The translations under genes were made by a program, and so were the position numbers. This document shows positions 16,818-25,809 of a DNA stretch of 64,000 nucleotides, one piece after another. The notes beneath the pieces are model-generated. The model was not told the DNA's origin. It was given only the letters and a program-made list of their open reading frames with translations, and did no database searches. Numbering within the stretch: the stretch's first letter is position 1; each line of letters opens with the position of its first letter. This DNA is from Actinomycetes bacterium (GTDB taxonomy: Bacteria > Actinomycetota > Acidimicrobiia > Acidimicrobiales > Acidimicrobiaceae). The stretch is taken from contig JAKAQR010000004.1 of assembly GCA_021819725.1 (NCBI GenBank), forward strand, positions 62,001 through 126,000, written 5' to 3'.

Positions 16818-19079
16818 ATGACCACTGTAGATGCATCGACACCGGCTGCTAGTGTCACCAAACTCTATGACCGACTCGCTGAGACCACTCCTATCGGACG
16901 TCAACGCCTCGGCCGACCACTCACCTACGCCGAGAAGGTGCTGTTTGCGCACTTCCTCCATCCGGAGACCACTGACCTTCAACGGGGGGTCAGCTATGTC
17001 GAGCTCATGCCTGATCGCGTCGCCATGCAAGATGCCACTGCCCAGATGGCCTTACTCCAGTTCATGACCGCCGGTTTGCCCCAGGTTGCGGTACCTTCGA
17101 CCGTCCATTGTGACCATCTCATCCAGGCCCAGTTCGGGGCCACAGCTGATCTTGAAACCGCTGAAGTGACCAATAAGGAGGTCTACGATTTTCTGCGTTC
17201 AGTCTCAGCCAAATACGGTCTCGGGTTCTGGGAACCAGGCTCAGGCATCATCCATCAGGTTGTGCTCGAACAGTACGCCTTCCCTGGTGCCATGATGATC
17301 GGAACCGATTCACACACTCCAAACGCCGGGGGACTCAGCATGGTCGCGATCGGTGTCGGCGGAGCCGACGCGGTCGATGTCATGGTCGGCATGCCCTTCA
17401 ATGTCCGTCTGCCAAAGCTCATCGGTGTCCACCTGACCGGCAAACCCTCCGGCTGGACCTCTGCCAAGGACGTCATCCTCCGGGTCGCTGAGATCCTCAC
17501 CGTCAAGGGCGGCACCGGTGCCATCTTGGAGTACTTTGGCGAGGGAGCCAGAGCGCTCTCCACGACCGGCAAAGCCACCATCTGTAACATGGGTGCGGAG
17601 ATTGGAGCGACATGCTCGCTCTTCCCTGCCGATGACAACTCTGTCGCCTATCTTCGATCCACGGGACGAGAAGCCATTGCTGATCTGGTCGCCGCTCACT
17701 TGGGCGAACTCACTGACGACCCCGAGGTCGAACAGGATCCTCGTCCCTACTTCGATCAGTTGATCGAGATCGATCTCAATAGCCTCGAGCCCCAAATCGT
17801 TGGCCCCGGCACACCTGATCTCGGGCGAGCCGTGAGTGCCATCGGTGACGAGGCGCGGGAGAAGGGATGGCCAGAGCAGCTCTCCTATACCTTGGTTGGC
17901 TCCTGCACCAACTCCTCCTATGAGGACATCGCTCGGGCTGCGTCGATCGCTCGCTGGGCGAACGCGCGTGGCCTCACCGTCAAGAGCCCCCTCCTCGTAA
18001 CCCCTGGTTCTGAGCGCGTACGTGCCACCGTAGAGCGTGACGGCCTTCTCGATGACCTACGCGCCATCGGAGCCACTGAATTGGCGAACGCGTGTGGTCC
18101 CTGCATCGGCCAGTGGAAACGTACAGATGCGGCCGCCGAGGGAGTCAACTCGATTCTTACCTCCTACAACCGCAACTTCCCCAAGCGTAACGACGGTAGC
18201 GCCAACACCCTGGCCTTCATCGCGTCGCCAGAGATCGTCGTGGCCTATGCACTCGTGGGGCACTTGGACTTCAACCCATTGACGGACCCGATCGAGGGTG
18301 AACTGATCCCACAACCAAGCGGCGAGATGCTCCCCTCACTTGGCTTTGCAAAGGAGCAGTCAGGTTTCCAAGCACCTCCGGTCGACACCAGCGACATCGT
18401 GGTCAAAGTCGACCCCTCCTCCGAACGTCTCCAACTCCTCACCCCCTTTGCCCCTTGGGATGGACACGACTTCCTGGCGATGCCTGTGCTCATGAAGGCC
18501 GTCGGCAAGTGCACCACTGACCATATCTCCGCAGCTGGACCTTGGCTTCGCTATCGAGGACACCTCGACAACATCTCCAACAACCTCTTCCTCGGCGTCA
18601 ACAATGCCTTTGGTTCACAGGCAGGAAAGGGCTGGTGCAGCATTCATCATGCCGAGGAGTCGCTCCCAGAGATTGCGCGCCACTACAAGGCGGCAGGGAT
18701 CGGCTGGGTGGCCATCGGCGACGAGAACTATGGTGAGGGTTCATCACGCGAACACGCCGCGATGGAGCCCCGTTTCCTTGGCGCAAAAGCCATCATCGCG
18801 CGATCGTTCGCTCGCATCGCTGAGACGAATCTCAAAAAACAGGGGTTACTCCCGCTCGTCTTCGCTGATAGCGGCACCTACGACCTCATCGAGAGGGATG
18901 ACACGATTGACATCCTCGACCTTGCGTCCCTCGCCCCGAATCGTCCTGTTGAGGGGCGAATCCATCACGCCAACGGCGAAACGACTGACTTTACGATGAC
19001 CCATACCCTCTCTCCAACCCACATCGAATGGTTCCGAGCAGGGAGCGCCCTCAATATCATTCGCGATCGGGCCCGCTAA
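16818..19079 (+). CDS. acn: Aconitate hydratase, mitochondrial type
   Basis: This 753-residue enzyme interconverts citrate and isocitrate through cis-aconitate in the TCA cycle. The [4Fe-4S] ligands are in GSCTNSSYEDIARAA and ANACGPCIGQW. Long stretches resemble animal ACO2 (TPGSERVRATVERDG, TSYNRNFPKRNDG), placing it in the mitochondrial-type branch rather than AcnA or AcnB. The C-terminal swivelling domain has GSSREHAAMEPRFLG. ATG at 16818 is chosen because AAAGGA precedes it by 6 nt and the promoter would start RNA downstream of the earlier ATG. Regulation by the neighbouring GntR protein is suggested by the shared motif. Confidence 0.95.
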   Translation: MTTVDASTPAASVTKLYDRLAETTPIGRQRLGRPLTYAEKVLFAHFLHPETTDLQRGVSYVELMPDRVAMQDATAQMALLQFMTAGLPQVAVPSTVHCDHLIQAQFGATADLETAEVTNKEVYDFLRSVSAKYGLGFWEPGSGIIHQVVLEQYAFPGAMMIGTDSHTPNAGGLSMVAIGVGGADAVDVMVGMPFNVRLPKLIGVHLTGKPSGWTSAKDVILRVAEILTVKGGTGAILEYFGEGARALSTTGKATICNMGAEIGATCSLFPADDNSVAYLRSTGREAIADLVAAHLGELTDDPEVEQDPRPYFDQLIEIDLNSLEPQIVGPGTPDLGRAVSAIGDEAREKGWPEQLSYTLVGSCTNSSYEDIARAASIARWANARGLTVKSPLLVTPGSERVRATVERDGLLDDLRAIGATELANACGPCIGQWKRTDAAAEGVNSILTSYNRNFPKRNDGSANTLAFIASPEIVVAYALVGHLDFNPLTDPIEGELIPQPSGEMLPSLGFAKEQSGFQAPPVDTSDIVVKVDPSSERLQLLTPFAPWDGHDFLAMPVLMKAVGKCTTDHISAAGPWLRYRGHLDNISNNLFLGVNNAFGSQAGKGWCSIHHAEESLPEIARHYKAAGIGWVAIGDENYGEGSSREHAAMEPRFLGAKAIIARSFARIAETNLKKQGLLPLVFADSGTYDLIERDDTIDILDLASLAPNRPVEGRIHHANGETTDFTMTHTLSPTHIEWFRAGSALNIIRDRAR

Positions 19080-19101
19080 GGGCATCAACAAAGCGCCCAC
19101 T

Positions 19102-19133
19102 ACGACCCCATGGCCACTCGGACGTGGGGTCGT
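19102..19133 (+). terminator. Probable terminator hairpin between convergent acn and gatD
   Basis: ACGACCCCA (19102-19110) pairs with TGGGGTCGT (19125-19133), extendable by two further pairs. It lies between the ends of two convergent genes, 23 bp after the acn stop. There is no T-run on either side, so it is a weak intrinsic terminator or needs a factor. Confidence 0.55.
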
Positions 19134-19192
19134 CGCTCTCGTTTGATCAACAGGTGCGCTCAGATCAGCAAATCGGCACGTCTGCGAGAAGC

Positions 19193-19915
19193 TTACGCCC
19201 CGTGCTGACGGCTCCACAGCGCACCTTCGCTGGCATGGACTCGCTCCTCGTGCAGTGCCCAATGGTGATGCGAGAGTTCGTGGGCCTCTACTCCAATCCG
19301 CGCGAGCAGCCACTGTGCGAGCCCTGGGTTGCGGGCAAGGATTGGACCATGCAGGTAACTCCCAATGATGGACCCATGGACGATACCGTCATAGCCATCA
19401 CCACCGTTGCCCACCCCTCGATAGACCCTACCTAGGGGCTGAGCATCACTATCGAGGATCGTTTGGCCACCATGATTCTCAAACCCGGTCATCAATGACT
19501 GGCCGATCGGCACAAAGGGAGTGAGGAGCACTTCACCAACCATACGTGCTGATCCTCGAACGCTCTCGACCGGCAAGAGACCAAGACCTGGCAGAGTCGT
19601 TCCCTCTGCCACAAAACTGCGGCCGAGCAACTGGTAACCAGCACAGATCGCCAGGATCGGACGATCGCGTTCGACAACTCGGTGTAACGGTGACCCTTCA
19701 GCGAGACGCCGTGCAGCGAGTGCCTGCGGGCCGTCCTCGCCACCGCCTAACAAGTAGAGGTCACCGTCGGCGGGAACGGGATCATTGATGCCAACCGCGA
19801 TCAGTTCATAGCTCCTGCCAGCGAGGTGAAGAAGATGCGCAAGAATCCGGGCATTGCCGTGATCACCATAGGTGCCGAGTACATCCGGAAACAGCGAGAC
19901 AATCTTCAGCGTCAT
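19193..19915 (-). CDS. gatD: Lipid II isoglutaminyl synthase, glutamine amidotransferase subunit GatD
   Basis: This 240-residue class I (CobB/CobQ-type) glutamine amidotransferase starts LKIVSLFPDVLGTYGDHGNA, the usual GatD start. The nucleophile is Cys91 in AICAGYQLLG, and a C-terminal His lies in GSYLHGPIL. It hydrolyses glutamine and passes ammonia to MurT, which amidates the D-Glu of the lipid II stem peptide to D-isoglutamine. The ATG at 19915 overlaps the murT stop by 4 bp, consistent with a stable MurT-GatD complex. Confidence 0.93.
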   Translation of the reverse strand: MTLKIVSLFPDVLGTYGDHGNARILAHLLHLAGRSYELIAVGINDPVPADGDLYLLGGGEDGPQALAARRLAEGSPLHRVVERDRPILAICAGYQLLGRSFVAEGTTLPGLGLLPVESVRGSARMVGEVLLTPFVPIGQSLMTGFENHGGQTILDSDAQPLGRVYRGVGNGGDGYDGIVHGSIIGSYLHGPILARNPGLAQWLLARIGVEAHELSHHHWALHEERVHASEGALWSRQHGA

Positions 19916-21216
19916 GATGCAGCCTCGCCGGTCAACGCAACAACGGCCCCGAGCTCTGTCCTAGAGGCGATGAGCGACTGAAAAGCGGTGTAGTTCCCTA
20001 GGTAGACGATGCGTGAATGGCCATTGATGGCAGCTCGTTGGGCGGCCAAACGAATGGCTAGTGTCTGTGCTGGTTCAACTGTTACCACCTCAAATCCAGC
20101 CACCTCGAGGCGCAGAGCCAGATCAGTCGCGCGTTCACCCGTCACGATGACCGGGGTTCGCACGAGCCGCTCGAATTCTACGTCGAAGATCCATGAGGTG
20201 TCACGTCCATCAGCGATTCGCGCATTTAGTCCTAGCACGAGCTCACTCGCCTCAGTGTCGATCATCGACAAATTCGCATGCCATCCTGCAGGATTTTTGG
20301 CGAGATAGGTCACCAACGCTGGCGTACCCTCGCAACCCGTCAGCCACCACGTGGCAAAGCGCCCCTCAACCCCCGAAGAGCGTTGAAGCCGAGCGGCCAC
20401 CATCTCTACAGGCTCGTGCTGAACCAGAGCCACCCCAACACAAGCCATGAGCGCGTTGAGGAGGTTAAAATTTCCCGGCAGACCCGGGTGGATGTGTCCA
20501 AGAACGACTCCATCATGCCAGAGCCGACCCGCCTCATCGACCTCATAGGCCGCCACCGGCTCCGAGAGCCCGCAGGAGGCACAACTCCACGTCTCGGCGT
20601 GGACAAGCTCGCCGGTGCACCTCGGACAAGCCTGCGCATCACCCTGCCACTCGACCGGTCCCCGCACCCACACACACTCGCGAAACTGCGTCGCGTTGGC
20701 GACGATCAGCGGATCAGAGGCGTTAGCGACCAACGTAGCCACCGAGGAGGACGCCTCCCCGACACGGGTTGCCAAGCGCCGCACCTCCAGGCTACGATCG
20801 AGCTGGTCCCGGGACATATTTAACCACACCAGCACCGAGGGCTGAAGGCTATCCGCCACAGAAGGCACGTACGCCTCATCCACCTCGAAGACCGCATACG
20901 CGGCCGCTCTAGGACGTTGTGCCAACACACTAGCGATACCCCATGGGAGGTTGGAGCCACGATTCGAGACGACCGCCGGTCCGAGCAGCGACCGTGCAAA
21001 GGCGGTGGTGGTGGTCTTCCCGTTCGTGCCCGTCACCAGTATGGTTCGCGCCTGACTCAGGCTCATCTCTCGGGCGTGGTTGAGGAAATCGGGATCGACC
21101 CGAAGAGCGATGCGCCCTGGCAACGTCTCTCCCCGAAAACGAGGTACGACCTTGAGGCCACGAGCGACCAGCCGTGCCGTCTGCCTCGCCAGTCGGGAGC
21201 GAAGGGGGAGGTCCAT
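19912..21216 (-). CDS. murT: Lipid II isoglutaminyl synthase, Mur ligase-like subunit MurT
   Basis: This is a 434-residue Mur ligase-family ATPase. P-loop GTNGKTTTT is at 63-71. A zinc ribbon, CPRC (197-200) and CASC (212-215), sits in the central domain as in known MurT, and the C-terminal DUF1727 domain has VTYLAKNPAGWH. It activates the alpha-carboxylate of D-Glu in lipid II at the inner membrane face. TAGGAT at 21225-21230 (minus strand) is 8 nt before ATG with no Shine-Dalgarno, so murT appears to be leaderless. Its promoter lies just downstream of the terminator of the 6C RNA, so the two are separate units. Confidence 0.94.
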   Translation of the reverse strand: MDLPLRSRLARQTARLVARGLKVVPRFRGETLPGRIALRVDPDFLNHAREMSLSQARTILVTGTNGKTTTTAFARSLLGPAVVSNRGSNLPWGIASVLAQRPRAAAYAVFEVDEAYVPSVADSLQPSVLVWLNMSRDQLDRSLEVRRLATRVGEASSSVATLVANASDPLIVANATQFRECVWVRGPVEWQGDAQACPRCTGELVHAETWSCASCGLSEPVAAYEVDEAGRLWHDGVVLGHIHPGLPGNFNLLNALMACVGVALVQHEPVEMVAARLQRSSGVEGRFATWWLTGCEGTPALVTYLAKNPAGWHANLSMIDTEASELVLGLNARIADGRDTSWIFDVEFERLVRTPVIVTGERATDLALRLEVAGFEVVTVEPAQTLAIRLAAQRAAINGHSRIVYLGNYTAFQSLIASRTELGAVVALTGEAAS

Positions 21217-21272
21217 GAGCCAGTATCCTAACCGAAGACGATCCCTACGGGGTCTGTTGCTTACCTGTACCG

Positions 21273-21353
21273 AAAAAGTGAAAGGAGCCGACAGGGGGGT
21301 GTCGGCTCCTTTATAGGAGCAACGGGTTTGGGGGGGGAACCATTTCCGTTGCT
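21273..21353 (-). ncRNA. 6C small RNA
   Basis: The minus strand encodes two consecutive hairpins, each with a loop of at least six cytosines. Hairpin 1 has arms AGCAACG / CGTTGCT with inner pairs around CCCCCCCC. Hairpin 2 is a perfect 13-bp stem AAAGGAGCCGACA / TGTCGGCTCCTTT closing CCCCCC, followed by TTTCACTTTTT, a rho-independent terminator. This is the architecture of the actinobacterial 6C RNA family (B11/ncRv13660c of M. tuberculosis), in which C-rich loops pair with G-rich ribosome sites. TATGTA at 21358-21363 is a plausible -10 box. It lies between divergent murT and lysR-type genes. Confidence 0.9.
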
Positions 21354-21436
21354 GTATTACATACTACTCATCACTACCCCCAAGACCAAAGCTTTTTTAT
21401 GATAGCTCATATCACTTTTCACGATAGGCTGGCCGC

Positions 21437-22378
21437 ATGGAGCTCCGCCAACTACGTTCGCTGCTCGCGGTCGAAGAGGCTGGGAGCTTTTCCGCTGCCG
21501 CCGAGGCGCTCGACACCGTTCAATCCAACATCTCCGGGCACATCTCTCGCCTCGAGCGCGAGCTCAACACACTCCTGATCGATCGACGGACGGGTACGCT
21601 CACCGAGGAGGGGGAGATTGTAGCCCGCCGATCACGAAGGTTGCTCGAGGAACTCGAAGAGATCTACACCGACTTAGACGGGCTCAAGGCCGACATCACC
21701 GGTCGCGTGCGTCTTGGCATCATCGCAACGACGGCAGGCTGGTTGTTGCCACTCCTCCTTGATCGACTCAGGGCCACCCATCCCCGGCTTGAGATCGAGA
21801 TCGCTGAAGGAACCGCAGCCTCCCTCCAGCGACGACTCCACTCAGGCAACATCGATCTCGCTCTCCTGACCACACCGCTCACCATCGATGGTCTCACCTT
21901 TGAATCACTCTTCACTGAGACCTATGTGCTCGTCGTAGGCGATGATCACCCGCTCGCCACCCGAAGCTCGATCTCGCTGTACGAAGCGGTACAGTATCCA
22001 CTGATTGTCCCCCCGAACCACGTCGCCTTTCGCGAGGAACTTGAGGCGATGGCCGCTACCCGCGGCCTCACCCTCCATCACACCGCCGAGATCGATGGTC
22101 TACATGTCGTCGCCATGCTCGCCCTCGCGGGATATGGCTCGGCCATCCTGCCCTCGAGTGCGATCCTTCACCTCACACAGGTAGTACCACGCGTTGCCAT
22201 CCCGATCTCTGATCTCAACCCACGCCGCGTTGGCGTTGGTCGCTACCGCAATCGCATCCAATCGGCTGCCTCAAAGGCGGTGGTAGAGGCGCTCCTCCTC
22301 GTCCTTCGCGGGCCCGCTACGATCCTACCTGATGGCATCACCGCCGCTATAAGAAATCCCGATCGTACCCACGTCTGA
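21437..22378 (+). CDS. LysR-family transcriptional regulator
   Basis: This 313-residue protein begins MELRQLRSLLAVEEAGSFSA and has the canonical LTTR helix-turn-helix AAEALDTVQSNISGHISRLE (about 21-40). The rest is a periplasmic-binding-like effector domain (RVRLGIIATTAGWLLPLLLD; LALLTTPLTIDGL). TAGGCT at 21425-21430 is 6 nt before ATG and there is no Shine-Dalgarno, so a leaderless transcript is likely. The gene next to it on the same strand is an SDR dehydrogenase 90 bp away, a possible target. The effector is unknown. Confidence 0.92.
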   Translation: MELRQLRSLLAVEEAGSFSAAAEALDTVQSNISGHISRLERELNTLLIDRRTGTLTEEGEIVARRSRRLLEELEEIYTDLDGLKADITGRVRLGIIATTAGWLLPLLLDRLRATHPRLEIEIAEGTAASLQRRLHSGNIDLALLTTPLTIDGLTFESLFTETYVLVVGDDHPLATRSSISLYEAVQYPLIVPPNHVAFREELEAMAATRGLTLHHTAEIDGLHVVAMLALAGYGSAILPSSAILHLTQVVPRVAIPISDLNPRRVGVGRYRNRIQSAASKAVVEALLLVLRGPATILPDGITAAIRNPDRTHV

Positions 22379-22468
22379 TATAAGTAGATCGAACGAGAAA
22401 TCGAGTCGGCTGCCTTTTATTGTGCCCGCTTCGGTCGTAGAATGGAACAAGAACGACGAGGAGGAAAG

Positions 22469-23383
22469 ATGGCAAAGTTTTGCGACCAACGAGTGGTAAT
22501 CGTCACAGGAGCGGGGCGAGGCATCGGACGGGCACACGCTCTTCTTTTTGCTCAGCACGGGGCGAAAGTCATCGTCAATGACCTCGGTGCGGAGGTGGAT
22601 GGCTCTGGCTCTAGCACCGGCCCTGCCGGCGAAGTCGTCGACACCATCCGAGCTGCCGGCGGGGAAGCCGTCGCCAACGGAGATGATGTGGCTTCATGGG
22701 AGGGTGCACAGCGGATCATCAACACGGCCATCGACACCTACGGGGCGCTTGATGTGGTAGTCAACAACGCTGGGATTCTCCGTGATCGGATGATCGTCAA
22801 CATGACCGAGGACGAGTGGGACCTCGTCGTCGGTGTTCACCTCAAGGGTACCTTCAATATGGTCCACTGGGCGGCGAGCTACTGGCGCGAACTCTCCAAG
22901 GCGGGTACGCCACGCGATGCACGCATCATCAACACGACCTCCGCCTCAGGGATCTATGGAAATGTCGGTCAGGCCAACTATGGTGCAGCAAAAGCTGGCA
23001 TCGCCTCGCTGACCAACATCGCCGCGATGGAGCTTGGCCGTTACGGTGTGACCGTCAACGCCGTAGCACCGGTCGCCCTGACGCGTATGACCGAAAATCT
23101 TGGCATCGTCGCTGACGACGACATCAAAGCCAAGGAGCAGCTCGCCCCGGAGAACATCTCACCGCTCGTGGTGTGGCTTGGTTCTGAACGCTCACAACCA
23201 ATCACCGGTCGGGTCTTCGACGTCGCAGGCAATCATGTCGATGTCGCCGAAGGATGGCATGCCGGACCAGGCGTTGATGCCCAAGGGGTTCGCTTCACCG
23301 TCGAGGAACTCGATCCGCTAATGATCGACCTCGTCGCGAAGGCACGCAAGAACGCGGATATGTCCGGCCACGAACCGGCCTGA
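22469..23383 (+). CDS. SDR-family dehydrogenase, MFE-2/hydroxyacyl-CoA dehydrogenase-like
   Basis: This 304-residue classical SDR has VTGAGRGIGRAHA near residues 12-24, NDLGAEVDGSG, NNAGILRDR and catalytic Tyr/Lys in ANYGAAKAG. The glycine motif with VNDLG and the insertion DGSGSSTGPAGEVVDTIR are typical of the (3R)-hydroxyacyl-CoA dehydrogenase unit of peroxisomal multifunctional enzyme 2 and its actinobacterial homologues acting on acyl-CoA or steroid side chains. The start at 22469 is fixed by AGGAGGAAAG directly upstream. Substrate unassigned. Confidence 0.88.
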   Translation: MAKFCDQRVVIVTGAGRGIGRAHALLFAQHGAKVIVNDLGAEVDGSGSSTGPAGEVVDTIRAAGGEAVANGDDVASWEGAQRIINTAIDTYGALDVVVNNAGILRDRMIVNMTEDEWDLVVGVHLKGTFNMVHWAASYWRELSKAGTPRDARIINTTSASGIYGNVGQANYGAAKAGIASLTNIAAMELGRYGVTVNAVAPVALTRMTENLGIVADDDIKAKEQLAPENISPLVVWLGSERSQPITGRVFDVAGNHVDVAEGWHAGPGVDAQGVRFTVEELDPLMIDLVAKARKNADMSGHEPA

Positions 23384-23652
23384 TCTGCCTGACGCCTGTC
23401 CCACCAGCACCCATGCGCAGGTAGGTGGGTGGGCTGTGTGGGAATAGTTAGGCAGGTACAGCTAGGCGGTGGGTACAGCTGTGTGAACTAGGCGACCACA
23501 ACTACTGAAAGCACAGGCATCCAGGCCGAGCCAGGTAGCCGCTGGGTGCATTGGCTAGGCCTAAGCAAAAACGAACCAACCGAGGAGGTCGATCTGACTC
23601 GTGGCATGAGGACGGATCGCCGCAACAAGGAGACCGCTCTTCGAGCGGCCTC

Positions 23653-23665
23653 TAGACTAGGTCTA
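23653..23665 (+). promoter_or_regulatory. Palindrome and -10 box at the phoU start
   Basis: TAGAC-TAG-GTCTA is a perfect interrupted palindrome ending 2 nt before the phoU ATG. Its first half contains TAGACT (23653-23658), 9 nt from ATG, so it is also the probable -10 box of a leaderless transcript. A protein binding the palindrome would block both polymerase and ribosome. Confidence 0.45.
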
Positions 23666-23667
23666 CC

Positions 23668-24324
23668 ATGACTATCGCGCACCACTATCGTAATACATCG
23701 ATAGATCAGCGTGTCCTCGAGCTCTTTGCCCTCGTTGGCGATAGCTTTGTCGGCGCGAAGGAGGCACTGCTCCACAGTGACACCTCCATCACCACCCGGC
23801 TGGTCGATCGGGAACGTCGAATCGACGAGCTTTACAGCACCCTCCAAGGTGAGGTGAGCCAGCGCCTCATGGATGACGATCACCATCCAGGCGAGCTACA
23901 CTACCTCGTTGGCATCGTACGCATTATCCCCGAACTCGAGCGCAGTGGTGATCTCGCAGAGCACATCGCTCGTAAGGCATCCCTCGACCTCACCCGAGAT
24001 CTCCGACCTCGTTGTCGCGGGATCATGGAACAGATGGCTGAACTCGGTGCCTCCATGTGGACGCAGGCATCATTAGCCTTCGACGTTCAGGATCCAACCG
24101 TAGCCACCCATCTCGACCAGCTCGACGAGAACCTTGACGACCTCCATGTCTCCTTCATGACCGAGGTGGCTTCCTCCACTCCCCCGATCGCCATCGCGAT
24201 GGAGCTCGCTCTCGTCGGGCGCTTTCTCGAACGTTTTGGAGATCATGCAGTCAATCTCGCACGGACTACCGCCAGCCTCATCACCCAGGTCGACCCCTAC
24301 CCGAAGGCCAGTTCAGAGGACTAA
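23668..24324 (+). CDS. phoU: PhoU-like phosphate-signalling regulator
   Basis: This 218-residue all-helical protein has two PhoU repeats. The metal-binding motifs are ELERSGDLAEHIAR (first repeat) and RFLERFGDHAVNLAR (second repeat). PhoU proteins restrain phosphate uptake through PstSCAB and the PhoR kinase. No pst or phoR gene is adjacent, so it is a stand-alone copy. There is no Shine-Dalgarno; see the palindrome at 23653-23665. Its stop codon overlaps the stop of the convergent ABC ATPase gene, so the two mRNAs have complementary 3' ends. Confidence 0.9.
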   Translation: MTIAHHYRNTSIDQRVLELFALVGDSFVGAKEALLHSDTSITTRLVDRERRIDELYSTLQGEVSQRLMDDDHHPGELHYLVGIVRIIPELERSGDLAEHIARKASLDLTRDLRPRCRGIMEQMAELGASMWTQASLAFDVQDPTVATHLDQLDENLDDLHVSFMTEVASSTPPIAIAMELALVGRFLERFGDHAVNLARTTASLITQVDPYPKASSED

Positions 24325-24977
24325 CGAGCGGCCTCAACACCGACGAGTTCACCGTCAGCAAGGCTCAAGCTTGTCGTCGCATACTCGGTAATCGTCTGGT
24401 CATGAGCAGCCACCAGCACGAGGTTGCCGGCCTTGGCATGACCTAGCAGGAGCTCCATCACCCGTTCCCGGTTGCCGGCATCAAGCTCAGAGGTGGGTTC
24501 GTCGGCGACTAAGATCCGGGGACCGACCGCCAGCGCCCGCGCTACCGCCACTCGCTGTTGCTGTCCGCCTGACAACTCGCGCACCAACCGGTTGGCAAGT
24601 CCATCGAGTCCAACCACCTCGAGGAACTCCTCTACTGGGCGCAGATCCCCTCCGCCTCTCCAAAGCTTTCGCCCCAGTTCAACGTTCTCTGCGACCGTCA
24701 ACGCTGCCACCAGGCCAAATGCCTGCGGCACCAGTGCGCTGTCATGGAGATCGGCCTCCCGATGGTGTTGATCGGATTCGATCAGTTTCACATGCCCTTC
24801 ATCAGGTCGCACCAACCCACAGATGGTGTGCAGCAGAGTCGTCTTGCCTGATCCCGACGGCCCGATCAACGCCACCAGCTCGCCAACGACGAGATCGAGC
24901 TTGCGAATCGCAAGGATCTGCGTCGCACCCCGCCGCACCACCAGATCCCTGATCTCGACCCCTGTGACCTCACGCAC
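24321..24977 (-). CDS. ABC transporter ATPase, MacB/LolD-like (distal)
   Basis: This is a 218-residue ATPase with Walker A GPSGSGKTT, signature LSGGQQQRVAVARAL, Walker B ILVADEPTSELD and switch His in LVAAHDQTI. It belongs to the MacB/LolD/FtsE-type group that couples to FtsX-like permeases. I choose GTG at 24977, since GAGGAGG lies 6 nt before it, whereas the nearby ATG abuts that site. It overlaps the preceding ATPase gene by 8 bp. Together with that gene and the large permease it forms one operon. Confidence 0.88.
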   Translation of the reverse strand: MREVTGVEIRDLVVRRGATQILAIRKLDLVVGELVALIGPSGSGKTTLLHTICGLVRPDEGHVKLIESDQHHREADLHDSALVPQAFGLVAALTVAENVELGRKLWRGGGDLRPVEEFLEVVGLDGLANRLVRELSGGQQQRVAVARALAVGPRILVADEPTSELDAGNRERVMELLLGHAKAGNLVLVAAHDQTITEYATTSLSLADGELVGVEAAR

Positions 24978-25809
24978 GAGCATCCTCCTCGACCAGTACC
25001 AACTCCAGCCCTCCCTCGATCTGATTGACCTTGACGAGCGAGTCCGGAGGTAAGACGTGTCGGAGGTGCGGGGGTAGTTGGAGCGTGCCGTCCTGACCAA
25101 CCACCGCGAACTCCTCGCCAAAGCGGCCCTCGGCGCCCACCCTGCCATCGCGAATGGTGATGGTACGTGGCATGGCCTGGGCGATATGGGGATCGTGGGT
25201 GACGATCACCACCGTCGTGTGGTACTCGGCATTGATGCGCATAAGTAGATCAACCACCAGATCACGGCTCGCATGATCGAGCTGACTCGTCGGCTCATCG
25301 ACCAACAACACACTTGGGTCGTGGACCATACCGACCGCCAAGGCACACATCTGTTGCTGACCGCCCGACAACGAACGCACCACACGCTGGGCCATCGGAG
25401 CGAGGCCCAGCGTCACCAAGAGCTCCTCTGCTCTTAGGCGAGACTCCTTCGTGTCTGCCGCAAAAACAAGATTTTCCCGAACGGTGCCGTAGCCAAGCAG
25501 ATTGTTGGCCGCACCCTGGAGCACCAACGAGACCTCTCGTCCACGCAGACGAGCGAGCTCACGAGCTCGGTATTGACTGATATCCTTGTCTCCCAGGAAG
25601 ATACGACCGGCGGATGGGTTGAAGAGGCCTGCGATGAGCCGAAGTAGCGTCGACTTCCCCATCCCAGAGGGACCGAGCAGCGCGACGACCTCGCCAGGAG
25701 CGATCTCGAGATCGACCCCCCGGAGGGCGACGACATCACCCTCTGGGATCGGGTAGAGATGGACGAGCCCCATCACCCTGATGCCCAACTGTTGTGCCGT
25801 TTTGGTCAT
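24970..25809 (-). CDS. ABC transporter ATPase, MacB/LolD-like (proximal)
   Basis: This 279-residue ATPase has Walker A GPSGMGKST, a signature starting LSGGQQQMCALAVGM and Walker B VLLVDEPTSQLD, followed by VIVTHDPHIA. After the ATPase core, about 50 extra residues (from about 225) contain a basic/acidic tail not seen in the sister ATPase. The ATG overlaps the stop of the permease gene as ATGA. Two different ATPases with one permease suggest a heterodimeric engine. Confidence 0.88.
   Translation of the reverse strand: MTKTAQQLGIRVMGLVHLYPIPEGDVVALRGVDLEIAPGEVVALLGPSGMGKSTLLRLIAGLFNPSAGRIFLGDKDISQYRARELARLRGREVSLVLQGAANNLLGYGTVRENLVFAADTKESRLRAEELLVTLGLAPMAQRVVRSLSGGQQQMCALAVGMVHDPSVLLVDEPTSQLDHASRDLVVDLLMRINAEYHTTVVIVTHDPHIAQAMPRTITIRDGRVGAEGRFGEEFAVVGQDGTLQLPPHLRHVLPPDSLVKVNQIEGGLELVLVEEDARA

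Noticed and set aside
16234..16821. 195-codon plus-strand frame between gntR and acn
   Set aside because: It starts inside the regulator gene on the other strand and ends inside acn; no recognisable domain.
21281..21312. Simple terminator of the LysR-type or murT gene
   Set aside because: Both genes point away from it, so it cannot terminate them; together with the second C-loop hairpin it is better explained as the end of a 6C RNA.
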